This document shows, in pieces, positions 22,780-25,166 of a stretch of 25,166 bases of DNA. The number at the start of each line of letters is the position of its first letter. Position 1 is the stretch's first letter. Position numbers and translations under genes: made by a program. Source of the stretch: an uncultured bacterium (lineage in GTDB: Bacteria > Planctomycetota > UBA8742 > UBA2392); assembly GCA_938014885.1 (NCBI GenBank), contig CALLQI010000016.1, positions 1 through 25,166 on the forward strand, in the 5' to 3' direction. A model generated the notes under the pieces. That model saw only the letters and a list, made by a program, of their open reading frames with translations, was not told the origin of the DNA and did not search any database.

Positions 22780-25022
22780 GCGTGCTGCGTTTGCCGGTGC
22801 TGGTTTCGCGCGACCCGGCCGGGTTCTTCACCGGAACGTTCGTGGACATGGGCTGGATTTCGGCCTATGCCGATTCGGACACCGCGTGCCTGGCGCAGCT
22901 GAAAAGCTGGGCCCAGTACGCCATGCGCAACCTTCCCGACGAGCTGCCCACCGAGCCGATGCGCGAGCCTGAGCTGGAGCACGTCGCGATCGAAGTGCGC
23001 CCGCAACACGGCAAAGGCCGCCGCGTGCACCCCTGCGAATACACCGTGAAGCTGCGCGTGCCTTGCGTGATCGGCCGCGAGGGCACGGGTTATGCGGCCA
23101 GCGCACCCGGAATCGGCGTGTACTTCACGTTCACCGAGCGCGACAAGTTTGCTGAGCTCGCGCGGCACTACCTCGCCGACGCGCTCGATGGCAAGCCGCC
23201 GGCCCGCGTGGCCGAACAACTGGTCCCGCGCGAGCACACGCTGCGCGAGGTCGTGCTGCCGATCCCGCGCGAACGCCGCGCCGAAACCCGCCGCGAGTAC
23301 CCGGCCCTGCAGGCCATCGCCGAGCCCATGGGCGAGCGCGGCCTGCGCCGCCAGTTCAGCGTTGCCTTTGAACGCGAGGCCGAAATCGCGGGGCTGGTGC
23401 GGCAACTTGGGCATGAACGCGCCAGCGTGCTGCTGCTCGGCGAGCCCGGCTGCGGCAAGACATCCGTGCTTGCGGGCGCGGTGCGAGCCATTGAGCGCGC
23501 GCACCAGGATTCCGAGAAAGCGGCCGACAAGCGCCTGTTCTGGCTGACCGGCGCGGCGCGGCTGATCGCGGGCATGGCCTACCTGGGGCAGTGGGAAGAA
23601 CGCCTTGAGCAGGCAATCGCCGAGCTGGCCGACCTTGATGGCGTGCTGTGCGTAGACAACCTGCTTGAGCTGCTGCGCGTCGGCGGCCACGGGCCCGGCG
23701 ACAGCGTGGGCGCGTTCCTGGTGCCCTACATCCGCGCCGGCGAGCTGCGCCTGGTGGCTGAGGCCACACCCGCCGAACTGCAGGCCTGCCGCCGCCTGCT
23801 GCCGGCACTGGCCGACGCGCTGCAAGTGGCGCGCATCGAGACTCTTGACGCGTCAACTTCGCTGCGTGTGCTTGAGCGTGTGGCCCGCAACCACGAAGCC
23901 AACCTGGGCCTGCGCGTGCACGCCGACGCGCCACGCGCGGTGCAGGGCCTGTTCCGGCGCTTCCGCCCGTATGACGCCATGCCCGGCCGCGCGGTCGCGT
24001 TTCTGCACGCGGCTTGCCGCCATGCCTCAGAGATCGGCGAATCACTCAACGCCGATCTTGCGGTCACGCGCTTTGGCGATGAAACCGGCCTGCCCGACGT
24101 GCTGCTGCGCGATGAGCTGCCGCTGCCGCCGGGTGAAGTCGCGGGCTTTTTGCGCGGCCGCGTGCTGGGCCAGGACAACGCCTGCGAAGTTGCCGCCGAC
24201 GTGGTTGCCGCCTTCAAGGCCGGGCTGAACGACCCGCGCCGCCCGACCGGCGTGCTGCTGTTTGCCGGGCCCACCGGCGTGGGCAAGACCGAGCTTGCGC
24301 GCGCGCTTTCGGACTGGATGTTCGGACACGGCAGCACCCGCGAGCGCCTGGTGCGCCTGGACATGAGCGAGTACGCGACGCCGGGCAGCGCCGAGTCATT
24401 GCTCAGCGACGAAACCGGCCAGCCGTCGGCCTTCATCCGCAAAGTGCGGCAGCAGCCGTTTTGCGTCGTGCTGCTGGATGAAATCGAGAAGGCCCACCCG
24501 GAAGTATTCGACCTGCTGCTGGGCGTGCTGGATGAAGGCCGCCTGACCGACCGCTTCGGCCGCCTGTGCAGCTTCCAAAGCGCAATCATCGTGATGACCA
24601 GCAACCTCGGCGCGGGCAGCGGCCAGTCGCTGGGCTTTGGCGCGCGCGGCGGCCCGGACTATGACCGCGAAGTGCGGCGCTTCTTCCGGCCCGAATTCTT
24701 TAACCGGCTTGATGCCGTGGTGCCGTTTGCCGCACTGGGCCCTGACATCGTGCGCCGCATCGCAGCCAAAGAACTGTCCGAGCTGCCGCAGCGCGAAGGC
24801 CTCAAGCGCGCCGGACTGAAACTCACCTGGGACGAGGCCGTGGTTGACCTGGTGGCGGCCGCCGGGTTCGACCACCGCTACGGCGCCCGGCCGCTGCAAC
24901 GCGCTATCGAAGAGAAGGTAGTAACCCCGCTGGCGCGCCTGCTGGCCGAAACCCCCACACTGGCAGGCATCACGCTGCACCTGTCCGCAAGCAACGAAAC
25001 GATCACAGTAAGCAAGAAGTAA
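22776..25022 (+). CDS. Divergent Clp-like double-AAA+ ATPase 3, short form
   Basis: 748 residues from an ATG that overlaps the preceding stop (ATGA), with AGGGGG seven bases upstream. Unlike its neighbours it ends right after the D2 small domain and has no C-terminal extension. The N-domain (1-190) starts with a strand-rich segment (LRLPVLVSRDPAGFFTGTF) matching the layout of the other two. D1 has Walker A GEPGCGKT (222-229), a pore-loop-like AYLG and Walker B VLCVDN (Asp294, Asn295), so the catalytic Glu is Asn. D2 has GPTGVGKT (498-505), LLDE (Asp568, Glu569), MTSN, FFRPEFFNRLD and GARPLQR, thus a complete ATPase site; its pore loop (LLSDETGQPSAF) lacks the GYVG aromatic. LGF (619-621) lies at the ClpP-docking position. 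It may be the core ring subunit around which the two long proteins assemble, or one partner of a mixed hexamer; this is inference from gene order and shared domains. Confidence 0.88.
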   Translation: MSVLRLPVLVSRDPAGFFTGTFVDMGWISAYADSDTACLAQLKSWAQYAMRNLPDELPTEPMREPELEHVAIEVRPQHGKGRRVHPCEYTVKLRVPCVIGREGTGYAASAPGIGVYFTFTERDKFAELARHYLADALDGKPPARVAEQLVPREHTLREVVLPIPRERRAETRREYPALQAIAEPMGERGLRRQFSVAFEREAEIAGLVRQLGHERASVLLLGEPGCGKTSVLAGAVRAIERAHQDSEKAADKRLFWLTGAARLIAGMAYLGQWEERLEQAIAELADLDGVLCVDNLLELLRVGGHGPGDSVGAFLVPYIRAGELRLVAEATPAELQACRRLLPALADALQVARIETLDASTSLRVLERVARNHEANLGLRVHADAPRAVQGLFRRFRPYDAMPGRAVAFLHAACRHASEIGESLNADLAVTRFGDETGLPDVLLRDELPLPPGEVAGFLRGRVLGQDNACEVAADVVAAFKAGLNDPRRPTGVLLFAGPTGVGKTELARALSDWMFGHGSTRERLVRLDMSEYATPGSAESLLSDETGQPSAFIRKVRQQPFCVVLLDEIEKAHPEVFDLLLGVLDEGRLTDRFGRLCSFQSAIIVMTSNLGAGSGQSLGFGARGGPDYDREVRRFFRPEFFNRLDAVVPFAALGPDIVRRIAAKELSELPQREGLKRAGLKLTWDEAVVDLVAAAGFDHRYGARPLQRAIEEKVVTPLARLLAETPTLAGITLHLSASNETITVSKK

Positions 25023-25027
25023 AGCCC

Positions 25028-25055
25028 CGGCCGCACGCTGTTCGTGTTGCGGCCG
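25028..25055 (+). terminator. Hairpin after the ATPase operon
   Basis: CGGCCGCA and TGCGGCCG pair perfectly (8 bp) around a 12-nt loop, starting 6 bp after the stop codon of the third ATPase gene. There is no T-tract after it (CCCCGG follows), so it may be a weak or Rho-assisted terminator or an mRNA 3'-stabilising stem. Confidence 0.45.
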
Positions 25056-25085
25056 CCCCGGCGACGCGGATCGCGCGATCACAGC

Positions 25086-25161
25086 CCATCGCGTTAGCGA
25101 TGGAGGAGCCTGTGTGCACGCTCGAGTGTCTGTCCTGGACCCTCCACCGCTTACGCGGCGG
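25086..25161. repeat. Pair of short REP-like hairpins at the window end
   Basis: CCATCGC-GTTA-GCGATGG (25086-25103) and CCACCGC-TTAC-GCGGCGG (25144-25161, one mismatch) have the same plan: 7-bp arms and a 4-nt TTA-containing loop, 58 bp apart. They are followed by the window edge, so whether this is a larger REP-like cluster cannot be seen. Confidence 0.4.
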
Positions 25162-25166
25162 GCTGT

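Noticed and set aside
16133..25022. Type VI secretion ClpV or ClpB disaggregase
   Set aside because: There is no Clp_N domain, no ClpB middle domain and no GYVG in D2, and no type VI secretion genes are nearby.

Overview
The window comes from a GC-rich, Gram-negative-type bacterium. A protein ending in Phe with a signal peptide and beta-barrel pattern implies an outer membrane. A zinc-ribbon/membrane-anchored peptidase, an ECF sigma factor, a PP2C phosphatase and a fused isobutyryl-CoA mutase together suggest Planctomycetota or a similar lineage, but no marker gene is present and this placement is a guess. No rRNA, tRNA, transposase, phage or CRISPR gene was seen.

Layout. 1-226: two tandem-repeat blocks leading into an MtfA-type zinc peptidase (227-997, +). 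1009-1860 (-): TIM-barrel sugar isomerase/epimerase-like protein. 1914-4665 (-): two diverged paralogues of unknown function in visibly lower-GC DNA, each with the same 42-bp repeat on its upstream side. 4784-5722 (+): nucleotide-sugar epimerase. 5748-9239 (-): IcmF. 9371-11866 (-): zinc-ribbon, single-TM, HExxH protein. 12290-12832 (-): ECF sigma factor. 12982-13716 (-): PP2C phosphatase. 14104-15645 (+): outer-membrane barrel. 15646-16132: spacer with nested inverted repeats. 16133-25022 (+): three very large, overlapping genes for divergent double-AAA+ Clp-like ATPases.

The three-gene Clp-like operon is the most unusual part. The genes overlap by 4 bp at both junctions (GTGA, ATGA), so they are probably translated together and may form one machine. 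Each protein has a non-Clp N-terminal domain, a D1 AAA+ with intact Walker A but degenerate Walker B (LGN, FDD, VDN), no ClpB middle domain, and a catalytically intact D2. D2 has lost the GYVG-type pore loop but keeps an [LI]G[FL] tripeptide where ClpA/ClpC carry their ClpP-docking loop. The first two proteins end in about 300-340 extra residues resembling the helical and PCRF domains of release factors RF1/RF2, without the GGQ domain. A protein-remodelling or proteolytic machine, perhaps ribosome-linked, is a hypothesis built from these features.

A second theme is the spacers. At least nine intergenic blocks consist of tandem repeats with a 7-bp period (or 14 = 2x7), each with a different consensus, mostly just 5' of genes.
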